A stretch of 64,000 nt of DNA from Tetrahymena thermophila SB210 (Eukaryota; Ciliophora; Oligohymenophorea; Hymenostomatida; Tetrahymenidae): positions 62,001-126,000 of the forward strand of contig NW_002476163.1 in assembly GCF_000189635.1 (NCBI RefSeq), in the 5' to 3' direction. Both the position numbers and the translations under genes were made by a program. How positions within the stretch are numbered: the stretch's first letter is position 1; every line of letters begins with the position of its first letter. Positions 36,901 through 49,000 of the stretch are shown here, piece after piece. The notes under the pieces are model-generated. The model had not been told where the DNA came from and did no database searches. It saw only the letters and a list, made by a program, of their open reading frames with translations.

Positions 36901-39834
36901 TCATTGATTTACTTGCATTAGAAAAATCATAACTCCAAAAGTTTTTGCTTCTCTAATATCCCTTTGTCTATGCATGATTTTATATTGAAAAAGAATGTGC
37001 ATTTGTTGAACCTTAATATGATTAAATTAAAGGAATAGATGGATTTTTTCCTGAGGATGATCCATTTTGAGAAAAAGAGCTTGCTTTTTAAATGATATTT
37101 AATTTAGATTTTTTAGATAGCAAATGTAGAAAATCATTCATATCTAGATCATACTTTTCAAATTAATTTAGTATATTGTTTAGCATGAGGATTAATCTAT
37201 TTTATCTCTTACTTGCTTATCTTTTTAAAATTTTGTCAATGTTTTCTTTTATCTTTTATTTTAAATCTATGTCTATGCTATTATGGCTGCTTCTAAAGTT
37301 TTCTACAAATCCTTCTTAGCTAGAGCAGCTGTGTTCTTTTCTAAACGATATAAAACCCTGATCAGTGTCTAGCTGATTAAGAGATTTAACAATATTCATA
37401 CTACAACTATTGCTATTGTTTCCTAAATCGTTTACTAAGCTAGGACCTCTGTATCCTTTAAAAAATTACAATATTTGAATTAATCTAAAACTTAAACTTA
37501 TTGAAAATAATTACTTGTATTTTAATTATTTTATGCTGAAGACGATAAGTGCAATTGCTAAATTTAATTCTAAGCCTTTAACTTGTTATTCTTACATTCT
37601 TTATTGCTTTCAATTTCTTCTCTATCTATTTTATTTTCTAATTTTTGCTATAAATACTTATTATCATACAAATAATTTTAAATACCTAATGAGGGTTTAT
37701 TTGAAACATTGACAGTATTTTTATCTTTGATAACTGAAAATTCGTGGTTTTGATCTCCATCATATACTTGTGAGTAGAAACTTTCTTGCAGGTATTAGTC
37801 TTCATCAGCTTGATCAGTTGCTGCATGATTATTTTAACCCATACTAGGATTTTCAAAACAGAAAGGAGTGCTTGTGAAGGGTAAATTTGCATTTGTATTC
37901 TATTACAGTTTTTTCTCCAAAACAATTGTTGTAGGTGTTTAAGATGTGTTTTGGTAAAAATTACTGATTGAATAGTCACCACCTGAAGCAGATCTATAGT
38001 TTGTGTTAGATCTATATGGCTGCTGCTACCTATACTTGTTCCTAGTACTATTGTTACTACTATGTTAATAACTGCTAGAATTTACATAATTATGATAAGG
38101 CTCTTCTTCATGTATTGTCATTACTCTTATATTTTGACCATTTTATAAGTTTGATTCTTCGTTAGTTTAATTTTAGCTTTTAATTAAAACATTAAATCTA
38201 AATTGTAAATAAATTACTTGTTAAAATGTAAATTAACAAATGATATAATTTTAAAAACTCATCTAATCATTCTTATTTCTAATAAGAATGAATGTTAGGA
38301 ATTCTTTTCATATAATGGTTTATAATATATGTTGTAAAAAATAATACCTATATTTGAAGTAAGGAAAGGAATAAGGGCAACTTTAACTCCTGTAATGCTA
38401 GTTTCTTTTTCTATGAATTTGCTGATTAAATAGATCGTTATTTGCTTTCCTGTCTAAAGGTGACAATTAATTGTTGGACTCAAATTCACTGTTATTTAAA
38501 TGAGGATCAATTACATTTAAAGAATATTATGGCATATAAGTAGATGAAGATGCTACGGAAGGAGCTACTACAGACATTTAGGGCGTGTTTTATTGGGAAG
38601 GCTAAATTCCTTTTTGATTTTATTATGAATATAAAGAAGATAAAGATTTTTCATTATCTCCTCCACTTATACTGCTTCTCCTTGTGGTATTTCCATTCCC
38701 GTTATTGCATATACTGTTCCTATTACTGCTAATCATATATCTATTTTCGCTTTTCAAATTTTAAGAGCTATAAACATTATTAAGATGCTTATTCTAAAAC
38801 GTTAGTTATGATTCTTGCTCTTCTCTTTCTTCTGAAATCTATTCTAACCATTACTTTGAGATTGCTTGAGCATACGAATCATACGAATTAGTTCGGCTGT
38901 GACCTGAATTTAAATAAAAATTTTTTCTTTTCTATAGCATATCATCATCTTCTCCTTAATATCTATTTTGATGAAAAGGGTTATATTACTGTTATTAAGA
39001 CTGAGACTACGAGGTATTATATTATTGTTAAAAATTATCATTATTTAATTTTGCCTATTGATTAGTTTTTTTTGGCAAAGGTCCTTGGTTAATAGCTTCC
39101 AATTCGCTTTTTGAAAAGTAGAGACCTTCATTTTGGTTTTTAGTATCACTTAATTTGCTGTTTTGTTCATTTTATTTTAATTTGTGCAACTAATAAGTAT
39201 CAAAGTCGTCTTCCATAAATATAATCTATTTAGTAATTTTATCAAATAATTTACGCTATTTGCTCTAGTTATAAAATGGACAACAACTGCAATGAGTAAT
39301 AGTATCTTCTTTTGGAGAACATTTGCTTTAATTTATTTTTTTCTTTGCTAAAGCCTTCTCTTATTATTTATTTTCTTAGTTTGAATTTGAAACAGAAAAC
39401 ATATTTTATTAATTCTTTTCAGAAATCTTTGATAATTATAATGCTTGCTATAATTGAGCTGAAGTATAATCTTTAAGATGATTTGATGTCTTGAATGACT
39501 ACTTCATGAATAAAATTGCAACTTTTTGGGAATATTCCTTCTCGTAAAACTAAGTTGTCTGAAAATAATTCCTTCCGCTATCCAAAAACAATAGAACGAG
39601 GTTATTTACTTCAGCTCTTTTAAAATTATGTGTGTATTTATGTATGCTAATACCTTGAAATTTAATGTCTAAATATTATAAAATAATGTAATATTTAATA
39701 CAAATTTTAATATTGATATTTATATGTGCTATATTTTTTTCATAGCCTAATATTATTAATTTGAAATATAAATAGAGTATATTATTTGATAATTAATTGA
39801 AAAACTCTATTGGTCTTTTTAGATATTTAAACAT
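33979..39834 (-). CDS. large Asn/Gln/Ser-rich protein with structured ends
   Basis: The stop is TGA at 33979-33981 (..ILQSESSQNISQ). The last exon joins in phase across an intron at 34198-34327, turning QEDQYERA into VLKGIFHVVNRSLATLSY. Most of the roughly 1,800 residues are low-complexity Asn, Gln and Ser with poly-Gln runs (near 34580), typical of disordered or prion-like proteins. The two ends look folded. The C-terminal 150 residues contain QALKNKLQHTNPNIFAEIEE and RMRPSYCFILVLQEDQYE. The N-terminal part contains FQGISIHKYTHNFKRAEVNN and LVLLFLDSGRNYFQTTQFYE. Both are then interrupted by a Cys motif (THCSCCPFYNQ). The 5' end is uncertain: the frame is open from ATG 39834, but 39680-39834 is AT-rich and may be intronic or leader. 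Later starts are at 39507 (MKQSFKTSNHLK) and 39402 (MFSVSNSNQEN). The function is unknown. Confidence 0.72.
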
Positions 39835-40405
39835 ACTCTGTGCTAACACCTAGGATTTTCAAAAAAAAAAACACTCTATTTTTCTACAAAAAATATCAAA
39901 TAGGATTTATTTAAAATGTATTCTTTTTAATTCTAAAATTAAATACTAGCCACGAAAAACCCTAAATTACAATTTTATTTTTAAATAAATTCATCATTAA
40001 TCTAAGTTCGAATCTGAATATTGAGCTTCTAAGTATATTTTTATTTTCTTCTTTCTTCAGTCCATGCTTTAAATTTTTGAAATTAATTTTTATCTGTTTA
40101 AAAATATTCTACTTATTTAAATTTTAATAAAAATTTGTTAATCTTTATTAATTGAGAATTTTTTCTTAATAGAATTTTATTTGAAATAAATAAAAATAAT
40201 ACAAATTTATAAAATAAATTTAACTAAAATCTATTGTGGATACATTTTTATTAGCAACCTGGCTTTTAAAATGATAAAGGATAACATTTATTCATAGGCT
40301 AAACAGACATTCTACAAATAATTTTACAATTTACTAAGTTTACTCTTTAAAAAATACTTTTGATATTGAAATAATAATATTTTGTTGAATTTGTTTATAT
40401 TTATT
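39835..40405. other. intergenic spacer
   Basis: AT-rich spacer between two minus-strand genes, with a run of eleven A at about 39860-39870. The promoter of the Asn/Gln-rich gene and possibly an undetected 5' exon should lie here. No other gene is seen. Confidence 0.45.
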
Positions 40406-41404
40406 TCATTTTGTAAAGTCTAAGACATACTTACCTTAGCCTGAATTATTTAAGGCTAGCTTAATTAACTCATTAATATTATCATCATCAGGCACCTGAG
40501 TTTATTGTATACGAGTTGAAAATGTGGAAGTTATTTGATTTTCTACTAATTTTTTTATTTATTATTACTCCTCACTTCCCTTCTGCTCATACCATTTTGA
40601 TAACCAAAATCCTTTTATTTCTTTTTGTTTAAAAACTAAGTCTATTGGATCTATATCATTTATTTTATTGTTAGAAAAACGGCCATAACCTACTAGCATA
40701 CCAGAATTTTCAAGGTTTTTAAAAATCAAACCTGAATATTCACCTCCGAGGGCATCGTAAAATACCTTAGCCTTATTTTATTTTATTGTTTGAACTAACT
40801 CTTAATCAAATTTTTCATTTGTGCTAAGTAGAACATGAGTTGCTCCTATATCATAGAGATTCTAAATTTGTTCCTGTCTCCTCACTATTGCTATTGTTTT
40901 TATATTTTAATTATTGAATAATTTTATGCTCATTCTTCCAACTGCACTATTTGCTGCATTTAGGACCACACATTAAGCATTTAACTTTCTAACTATATCT
41001 AGAAATCCGACAGCCGTGAAAGGGTTGATAAAAGGGCTGCAATATTAATCAAATTGATTGTTATGTTCTATCTTACTATCTAAGATAATTGAATTTTATT
41101 TTTAAACTGGAAAATAGTCTGCCCATGTTCCATAATTAATTGAATCATCAGCCCAACACATCACATTTCTACCGATTAAACTCTTATCACTTGCTTCAGC
41201 TATGATTCCACACCCTTCAAAACCTCCTATAGTTGGAAGAGGCTTTCGCAATCCATAAAGACCTTTCACATAATATACATCAGATGGATTTATAGGAGCA
41301 TAACATATTTTAACCAAAAACTAATCTATTGGATTAAATTTTGGAATATCTACATTCTTTAATTTCAATCTTTCTCCATATCTTGCAACTTAAATAGCTC
41401 TCAT
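40406..41404 (-). CDS. trans-2-enoyl-CoA reductase (MECR/ETR)-like oxidoreductase
   Basis: Intronless, 332 residues, ATG at 41404 (MRAIQVARYGERLKLK) to TGA at 40406-40408 (..GQGKYVLDFTK). This is a zinc-free medium-chain dehydrogenase/reductase. The catalytic half has YAPINPSDVYYVKGLYG (residues 35-51), then PTIGGFEGCGII. Tyr50 sits at the place of the catalytic Tyr of mitochondrial enoyl reductases. The NADPH-binding turn is NAANSAVGRMSIKLF (149-163). KGFWLSKWYEQKG near the C-terminus matches the MECR family (RGFWLS.W). The family reduces trans-2-enoyl thioesters in mitochondrial fatty acid synthesis, using NADPH. No zinc-ligand Cys cluster is present, as expected. The start gives little room for a mitochondrial presequence, so location is open: an upstream exon may encode one, or the protein may be a cytosolic relative or quinone-oxidoreductase-type paralogue. 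Family assignment is firm; substrate is inferred. Confidence 0.88.
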
Positions 41405-41933
41405 TTAATTGCGCTAAAATATATACTAAAACTCGTCAAAATTATAATTAAAAAGTTTATTAAATCAATAAATAATTATTGAAGTATTTTATCACATATA
41501 TATCTTGCTTGCTTGATGAATAAAATAGCAATAAGAAAAGATTTGAATTAATATCTTATTTGCAATTGAACAAGTAAATAAATATCTTAATAACATAAAC
41601 AATCCTGATTTCTTAATTCACAAATTTTGTATTATAAAATGAATTTATTAGATATAGTTTGTAAGCAAACATCAAATTATATAAGCAAATAAAAGGCATT
41701 CAAACAAAAAATAAAAAATCTTTTTATTATTTATCAAAATATTTAGCCTTTACTATTTTATAAATTTAGATGATGTATTTATTTAATCAATAAGAATAAT
41801 CTCTAAATTTGGATTGTAGCTAATGAAAAAATTTTCTGAATTAAAAAAAAACATACTTTGATATACTTTACATTATGAATGATTAATAAGTTATTAAATA
41901 ATAATGCTATTAGTTTATTCAAAGCTGATTTTC
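41405..41933. other. intergenic spacer
   Basis: AT-rich non-coding spacer between two minus-strand genes. It would hold the promoter, and possibly a short leader exon, of the enoyl reductase gene. Nothing else is recognised. Confidence 0.45.
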
Positions 41934-42335
41934 TCAAAGGTCAGTGTTTGCTTAAGTAGATGTAGGAATTATTGGAATAGGAACAGTAGCCTTGAGGTAA
42001 ATATTAGTGTAAGAGAAAATCCATGAAACAACGAAATTCATAAAAGAAATCATTAATGACTCAGTAAACAAAGTATTTTACTCTACTTTGTGGTCTTCAA
42101 CACCTAAATATATGTAGGCATAGACATAAGTAATTAAGCAATTAAGAGCTAAAAATCCAGCAATTGTGAATATGCCAGTAAAACCTAAAGTACCTGCTAC
42201 AATACCACAGATCAAACCAAGGATTTATCTAAAATAGAATAATATTGAGAATAAATCTTCCTATGAGGGAGCGCTTCCTGCTGTTAAAGCAATCTTTAAA
42301 TAACTTCCAAAACTTTTGCCTTTTTGTTTACTCAT
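41934..42335 (-). CDS. RAB5IF/OPTI-like small membrane protein
   Basis: Single exon, 133 residues, ATG 42335 (MSKQKGKSFGSYLK) to TGA 41934-41936. The layout matches RAB5IF (C20orf24, Rab5ip family, related to EMC6). A short cytosolic start leads into the signature SQEDLFSILFYFRQILGLIC (residues 24-43), then GIVAGTLGFTGIFTIAGF (44-61) and a last hydrophobic segment SLMISFMNFVVSWIFSY (93-109). In RAB5IF-type proteins the equivalent is PSPEELFDVIYWFRQI..GV..G..GIAGF. In animals this protein partners TMCO1 in the multipass translocon of the ER and has also been linked to respiratory complex assembly. Those roles are family knowledge, not shown here. Length and order of segments agree with the family. 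The extra C-terminal 20 residues (PIPIIPTSTQANTDL) are specific to this protein. Confidence 0.82.
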
Positions 42336-43090
42336 ATCTATCAAAATCTATTTATTAATCTTCTATGCTATTCTTAAAAATTAATTCAAAAAATTTAATA
42401 ATTTAAATATATTTTTATTTAGATGATTATCTAAATTTCTTTCAAATTCAATAAAAATTTGCAATATTTTTCCATAATTATTACGTGTAAAATATTTAAT
42501 TTTGTTTTGTGAAAATCATCTTTAAAATACACAATTAACATCATTTAATTATTTTGACTTTTTGTTGTACATTTCAATTAAGAAATAGATTAAAATAAAA
42601 TCAAATTTTAATAATATATTCTTATTTTTCATTAAAAGTGAAATTGATATTTTAGATATTAAATTAATTTATTTTATTTTATTTAATTTTTACATTTAAA
42701 ATTAATATTATTTCTTACATTTATTTAACCAATATTTAACCTAAAAATTTATCACATATAAACAACTTATTACTTGTTCCTGTTTATCTGATAATTAAAA
42801 ATAAATTAAAAGATTTAAAAACAAATATATATATCTTATTTAATATATAACCTAATGAAAATATATGTACGGTACTTATAAAATTATAAGTCAAGCAAAT
42901 TATTTTTTATTTCTTTATTATATATTAATTTTTATACTGATTTTCATATATTAATAAAAGTTATGAACATAATATATAAATTTTATAAAATAAACACAAA
43001 ATATAGTTATATTTTTATATTCTTATTTCTTTATATTTTTAAACTATTTTTACAAAAATATTCTATAATATTAAATAAGTTAATTCAGCT
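42336..43090. other. intergenic spacer
   Basis: Extremely AT-rich, with no frame of coding character on either strand. It contains the upstream region of the RAB5IF-like gene. Confidence 0.5.
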
Positions 43091-45424
43091 TCACTCTTAA
43101 GCATTTTTGATATATTCATCTATTTCCCTTAGTATTGATAAATTATTTTGAATTTCAAAATTAGATGCTTCTGGAATCTTAGCTGACATTTTTTGGTCAA
43201 TCTGTTCCTTTATTGATTGGTGATTAAGTGCAACCTTTACTTTATACTCTATCCCTTTCCTTATATCTTATTCTTCATTTTTTTCACATTATTCTAAATA
43301 TTCCTCTAACATTTTTTTCTGTAAATCTTTCTCTAACTTACTATTAATTTACTTTTAATTAATTTATTAGGCCCAATCTTTTAGTATTTCGTCATCAACA
43401 GGTTTAATTTTTTCTCTTTTTATAAGTTTATCTACTCCTTATTATTTTTACTCACTACTTGAGCCAAGTTGCCTTTAATTCTCTAACTCTTTAACATATG
43501 TTGCAATCCTTTTTTTCTCAAATGCAATTTTTGAATCTTCATTTGTTTCATTCATGTTGACTCTCTTAAACCTTTCGAAGTAATCTTATTTGATACCTTC
43601 ATAAAGTTATTTTTATTTTTTAATCTAATTTTTTTTTTAGATGTCTTCATCATTTTGTTATTTTTGTAAATCTTAAATGAGTCTTAAATTATCTTATTCT
43701 ATCTACTTTTTCTCCTTTTATAATTATTCTTACTTTTCCTATATTTATTCCTCCAATAATTGTGTTTGCATTCTTTTTTTATACAATTGTTCTTATTTTT
43801 AATTTTATTTACTTTCTTTCATTTATTCTAGCTACTTTTTAGTTATTTGCTCATACTCTTAATCAATAATAAACTGTGTTTTTGCATTTTACTGTTTTTC
43901 TAGAATCTGTTTTTCTAAGTCTTCTTTAATTTTATTGTTTAACTCTTATTGCTTAAGTTGATCTCTTTTCTTTTTATCCTCTTCTTTCTAAATTTTAAAC
44001 CTTGCAATCAAAGTCCAAATATCATTATTGTGTTGTTTCAGGTAATCTTAAGTAGATTTAATATCTTTTAAAAATGTATTAGGAGTGTTTATATTTTACA
44101 AAGATTACTTTAATACATTTGGGACAATGTTATTTTCTTATGTTATTATCATAGAGTTATTCAAATTATTCTTTTATTGAGGTAAATTATTAGCGTTGTT
44201 TTGATTTATTATTAAGCTAAAATTCAAATCTCTGTTATTTGTATTTTATGAAAAACTTCTTTCTTTAATGTTAATATATTTATTTTTTAAATCACTTGTT
44301 TGGTTCTAAAAATAACTTGTTAAAGGTTATTAGTTTTTGCTCAGCTCAACAAGAACCTGCTTGTCCGAAATGTTATTTGTCTTAGCTTTATTCTAATTCG
44401 AGTTAAATAATTGTTTAGAAATATGATCATTTACTTAACTTAGCTTATTTTTTGTACTGAGTTGCTTAGTTTAAATAACATCAGTAAATTCGTTGATCAA
44501 GGTTTATGAATTATTTACAAATATATTCTTAGGATTTTCAGCTTTTTATGATGATAAAAATATTAACTTGTTCCTCTTTTACAATTTCGAATTTTAGTTT
44601 ATATTTTAAGATAAATTATCATCTATATTAACTTCTTTAGCATTGAGTAATTATTTATTACTTCTATCTAATTAAACATCATCCTATTTTGATAAATTTT
44701 TATAGTGATTTCTTTGAAATTAAGGTCTCGAAGGTGAGTTGTTAAAAGATTAAGATGCCCTTTAATTGATTTTTAATTTTTCATCATTTAAAAAAGAATT
44801 AGAAGGCGAAGGATTATTGGATTATCTACCTTTATATGCTAATTTTCTTTTATAGTCTTGACTATTTAATTAGATATATTCATCTTAAGATGTATTTCTG
44901 TCTTTATTATTATTTTTAGGTGTTTTGCTATAGGGATTACAATATGCTTTTAAAGCTTATTCTCTTTACTACAAAACCATTTAAGGCGATTATTATCGTT
45001 AAGAATTTAAATTAGTTTTTTCTAATCGATTAATTCTATTTTCATTATTTTGTTGATATTTTTAATACACTTCATTTGATGTATTTCTCGTTTTAAAGAG
45101 TTTAGGAAGCTTCATTTGCTAATCACCTTATTGATTATCTACTTATTCCTGAAATTGATGTTTATACATAAATACGTTTTTATCAGGAGAAACTTGATCG
45201 CATTATGAGTTGCAAAGAGTTTCTAATCTTTCTTTTAACTATGTAATTTAGTTTTATTTAAGTTGTTACTTTTTGCCATCAAAGACATCACTAATCATAT
45301 TCAAAACTTAAGAGTTAAGTTTTTCATTATTCTTTCCAATCTTTTTAAGATAAAGATTCTCAAGAAGTTTACGAACATCTTCATGAAGTTTGTAATGAAA
45401 TGCGTGAGGAGGAGATTAAGACAT
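43091..45424 (-). CDS. Gln/Lys/Glu-rich coiled-coil protein, 777 aa
   Basis: One uninterrupted code-6 frame of 778 codons, ATG 45424 (MSQSPPHAFHYKLHEDVRKL) to TGA 43091-43093 (..LREIDEYIKNAQE). The first 60 residues look folded and helical (LLENLYLKKIGKNNEKLNSQ). A polar, Asn/Ser/Gln-rich middle follows. The last 300 residues are a dense charged coiled coil (EDLEKQILEKQQNAK, KRMQTQLLEEQIQEKQEQLQ) ending in a more acidic helix. Most glutamines are encoded by TAA/TAG, so the frame is invisible under the standard code. The lack of introns in a gene this long contrasts with most neighbours. The architecture suggests a cytoskeletal, basal-body or ciliary protein. No family is recognised. Confidence 0.8.
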
Positions 45425-46040
45425 AGGAATTTTACAAAAGAGCTTTATATTTGCTAAGTATGATAGCACTCTTATTGGTTAACTATTACAAAATTATTAG
45501 TATATATTGAATCTAACTTATTAAATTTTATTATTTTGCAGATATTTTAGATTTTAAGTCAAATAAATTTCTAAATGAATAAATTATTGGTTATTATCTC
45601 TCCTATTAGAAATATATTTCATGTTTACATAAATATGTTAATAAATTTTTTTTAAAGGTAAAAAATGAGTAATTCATTTTTTAAATTAAATTATTTCATT
45701 TTAAATATTTAGTAAAAAGTAAAAAAAATAATAATAAAAATTTGGAAATAATTTTTTTATTTTCAAAATATTTTTAAAATAAATCTAATATTACACTTAA
45801 GAATTTAAATTTGAGATTTATAGTTGTTGGAGAAATTTGCTTAATATCATCTATCTTATTAATTAATAATTTGCGAATCTTTAGATTCAAAATTTTATAA
45901 TTAGTCAGCAATTAATTGCTGTAACTTTTTAAATTATTGAATATTTATTATAAAGCATCAAAACATAATATTTATTTTTTATCTATACAAACTTATTTAG
46001 TAGACATTATCATTAATTAGATTAACTAAAATTTAAGCAA
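45425..46040. other. divergent promoter region
   Basis: Spacer of 616 bp between a minus-strand and a plus-strand gene that point apart, so both promoters should lie here. AT-rich, with no recognised element. Confidence 0.5.
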
Positions 46041-49000
46041 ATGGATAAGCTGGTTGGTATGTGCAGTAAGTTTATGGATGTTGTTGCTTCCAAACTCTGC
46101 TTCAGAAATGGAGATAATGAAGGGAAAAAAAAACCTACAATTAATGTTACTTAAGCAATATAAATGAATTAGCAAGAATAAGATGATACAAAAGAAAAAC
46201 AACTTCCTGCTACTAAACCACATGAAATACTAAAAAGAGAAATAGAGTCACTGCTAAAATAATTATAAGTATAAGAAAAAAACATAGATTACTTCATCCG
46301 AAATTTTGAAAAAAAATTTGGATATGAAGATGATTTGAATGCTTACAATGAATTCATAGGAGAAATACATAAATTTATAAATAAAGCAGAAGAAAAAGAT
46401 ATAGAAGATGAAGATGATAAAGAAAATTTAATCGAATTTAAGAACAGCGAATTTTATAAAAACCTGTAAAAATTTGTACAGGAGAGAAAAAAGCTTAAAA
46501 AGAAAAAAGTAAATTTATTTTATTGAAGAAATTTTAGATACATTTTGAAAATGCTATGAATAAAAACATAAATGTAAGATAGCTAAATAAGCAATTTAAG
46601 CAATAATATTTATATTAATTTATAGAAGAGCATGATACTTTATTGAATTTTATATCGTTTTATCAAAATTTTAGTAAAAAAGGATTATGCTATTTTTAAA
46701 CATTAACTATATAAAAGGATGAACTCAAAATTGATGGTATATACTTGGAGTAAAAAGGTCTTAAAAATGATGGATTTTTTTAAGAAATAATGCAAAGGTT
46801 AAATAATTAAGCCTAAATAGATAAAAGATAGTTCAACTCAAACATTCTTAAAGAAGATCCATAAATTAAAGATATATTATCATTTACGACTTTATCAATT
46901 ATAAATAATAAATAATGCTAACCAGAATCTTATGAATCTTCTTAGGCATAAGATATGCTGATTTAAGATGCAACGGAATGGGTAAAAGATATAGAATTGA
47001 TATATATAATATCTTCTAAAGGTGATTAGCATATTTATCAAGAAAACAATTTATCACATCAATAATAAACATAATTTTTTGAAACTCTCTAAAAAGTAAA
47101 AGAGTAGGGTAAAAGTAAAAATACTCCTTAAGATCATTCAATACAGTAATTTAAATATTTATGAAAAACAGAAATAAACATTTATTCTTTTTTTAGGGAT
47201 ATAAGTGTTCAAAATAATATTATTTCTCTTTAACACTTGGAAAATAATACTGGCTTACCCACATCTCAATAGCTATAAGAAGAAAAAGTTGAAAAAGAAT
47301 TGGAATAGTTCCAAAATGATGAGTTTTCAAATAGTTAACTTGATGATTTTTAAATGGATGATGAATAAAATGAAGGTGAAGATTAAGATAATGATTATGA
47401 AGATTTAGATGATAGATAAGAAGCTTAAAATAAGCTTCTGGAAGTAATATAAAATGCTCTGGCAAATATAGATTAATAAAAAAAATAACTTAATAAAATG
47501 TAAGAGAAAACAGGTATTATTAGAAGAACAGTAAAATCTTTATTTATTTATTTAATTGTGAATTATGCATTTTAAAAATTTTTAATTGTAAATTAAATTT
47601 TAAGGTTTGGTTTGCTAAAAATAAACGTTTTGTTGCATCAAAGCTTTAAGTAGAGATTAATTGGATTGATGGGACTATTGCGGATGTTGCTAATTATTTT
47701 GAGTAAGAATTTAAGCTGCAAAAAAAAATTAGAGAAAAATATCAAATGATGCAAAGCTAATATGTTTTAAAAGTTATCCATACAGCATTTTATTAGCAAT
47801 AAATATTCTTTGGTTCTGTAAAATAAATTTAAAAAATAATTAAACTTGACATTATTTATTTCAAAGCTTTTATACATAACTGTCGAGATAAAAGAAACAG
47901 GGGAGCACTGTCTGAGAGACTTAATAAAAAAGAGATAGGAGTAAGATAATAACTATAAAGATGTTGAAGTAGCTTACATAATTTAGATTATAAATAATGC
48001 TCTATAAGAAGCTAAAAAGTTAAATGTTTATCATTCTAACATTAATGATGGAAATATATATTTCTTTCCTGATCTCAAAACGTAAAACAATTAATCTAAA
48101 ATTTAAATAATATTAAAAAGTGAATGAATATTTCATAATTATTCATAATTCATTTAGGTATAAACTTGGAGATTTTATGTTTTATGATTTTGACAAAGAT
48201 TTTAGAAAAATTGGTAACACTCCATAGAGTAGAAATAGAATAAGTGAAAAAGTTGATTAGAATTCTCTTATTTTTCATGCACCAGAAATTTTAAAGCTAT
48301 ACAAAAAGAATATTCAAAATTACAATAAATAGAAAGTAAAAAATTTCATTTATTTGCTATTTTAACCAAATAATTTTTCATTAAAATTAAAGGAAGAAGC
48401 AGACAATTTTAGCAGAGATATTAAAAAAAGATAATTAGAATTTTTAAAATCTTTGAATAAGCAACTAGATAATCAAGGGCATTTTAACTTGCATCAAAAT
48501 TTGTAAGAAAAATATCGTAAAATATAAATTGAAATGCTTTTATATTAATTAAAAGACCTAAAACGATTAACAATTTTGATGAGGTGTATTCTGTATTAGA
48601 AGAAAGTAAAGATTATCTAACTCCTGCTCAGTAGTCATAAATGAGAAAGCTAATTGCTGAAAAATATGATGAAATAAGAAAGGATCTTGAGTCTGGAAGC
48701 GTTGATGTTTTCAAAGTATTTTTTAAATTAACAATAATAAATTAAATCTATTTTAATCACCATAAAATTAGGCAGATATTTATAGTCTAGGCATGGTTGC
48801 TATAAAAATGATTATAAAAGGGAAGCTTGAATCTATCTACAATAATCCTAAAAAAACACCAAAAGAAAAATTTATTCAAATTTTTAGGATAATTCAAAAA
48901 TAAAAATAATTTATTAAACTCATCCCTTTGCTCAAAAGAATGATTGCTGTAAAAAGCTTATAATATAATAATTAAAAAAAGCATTATGGGACATATTTTT

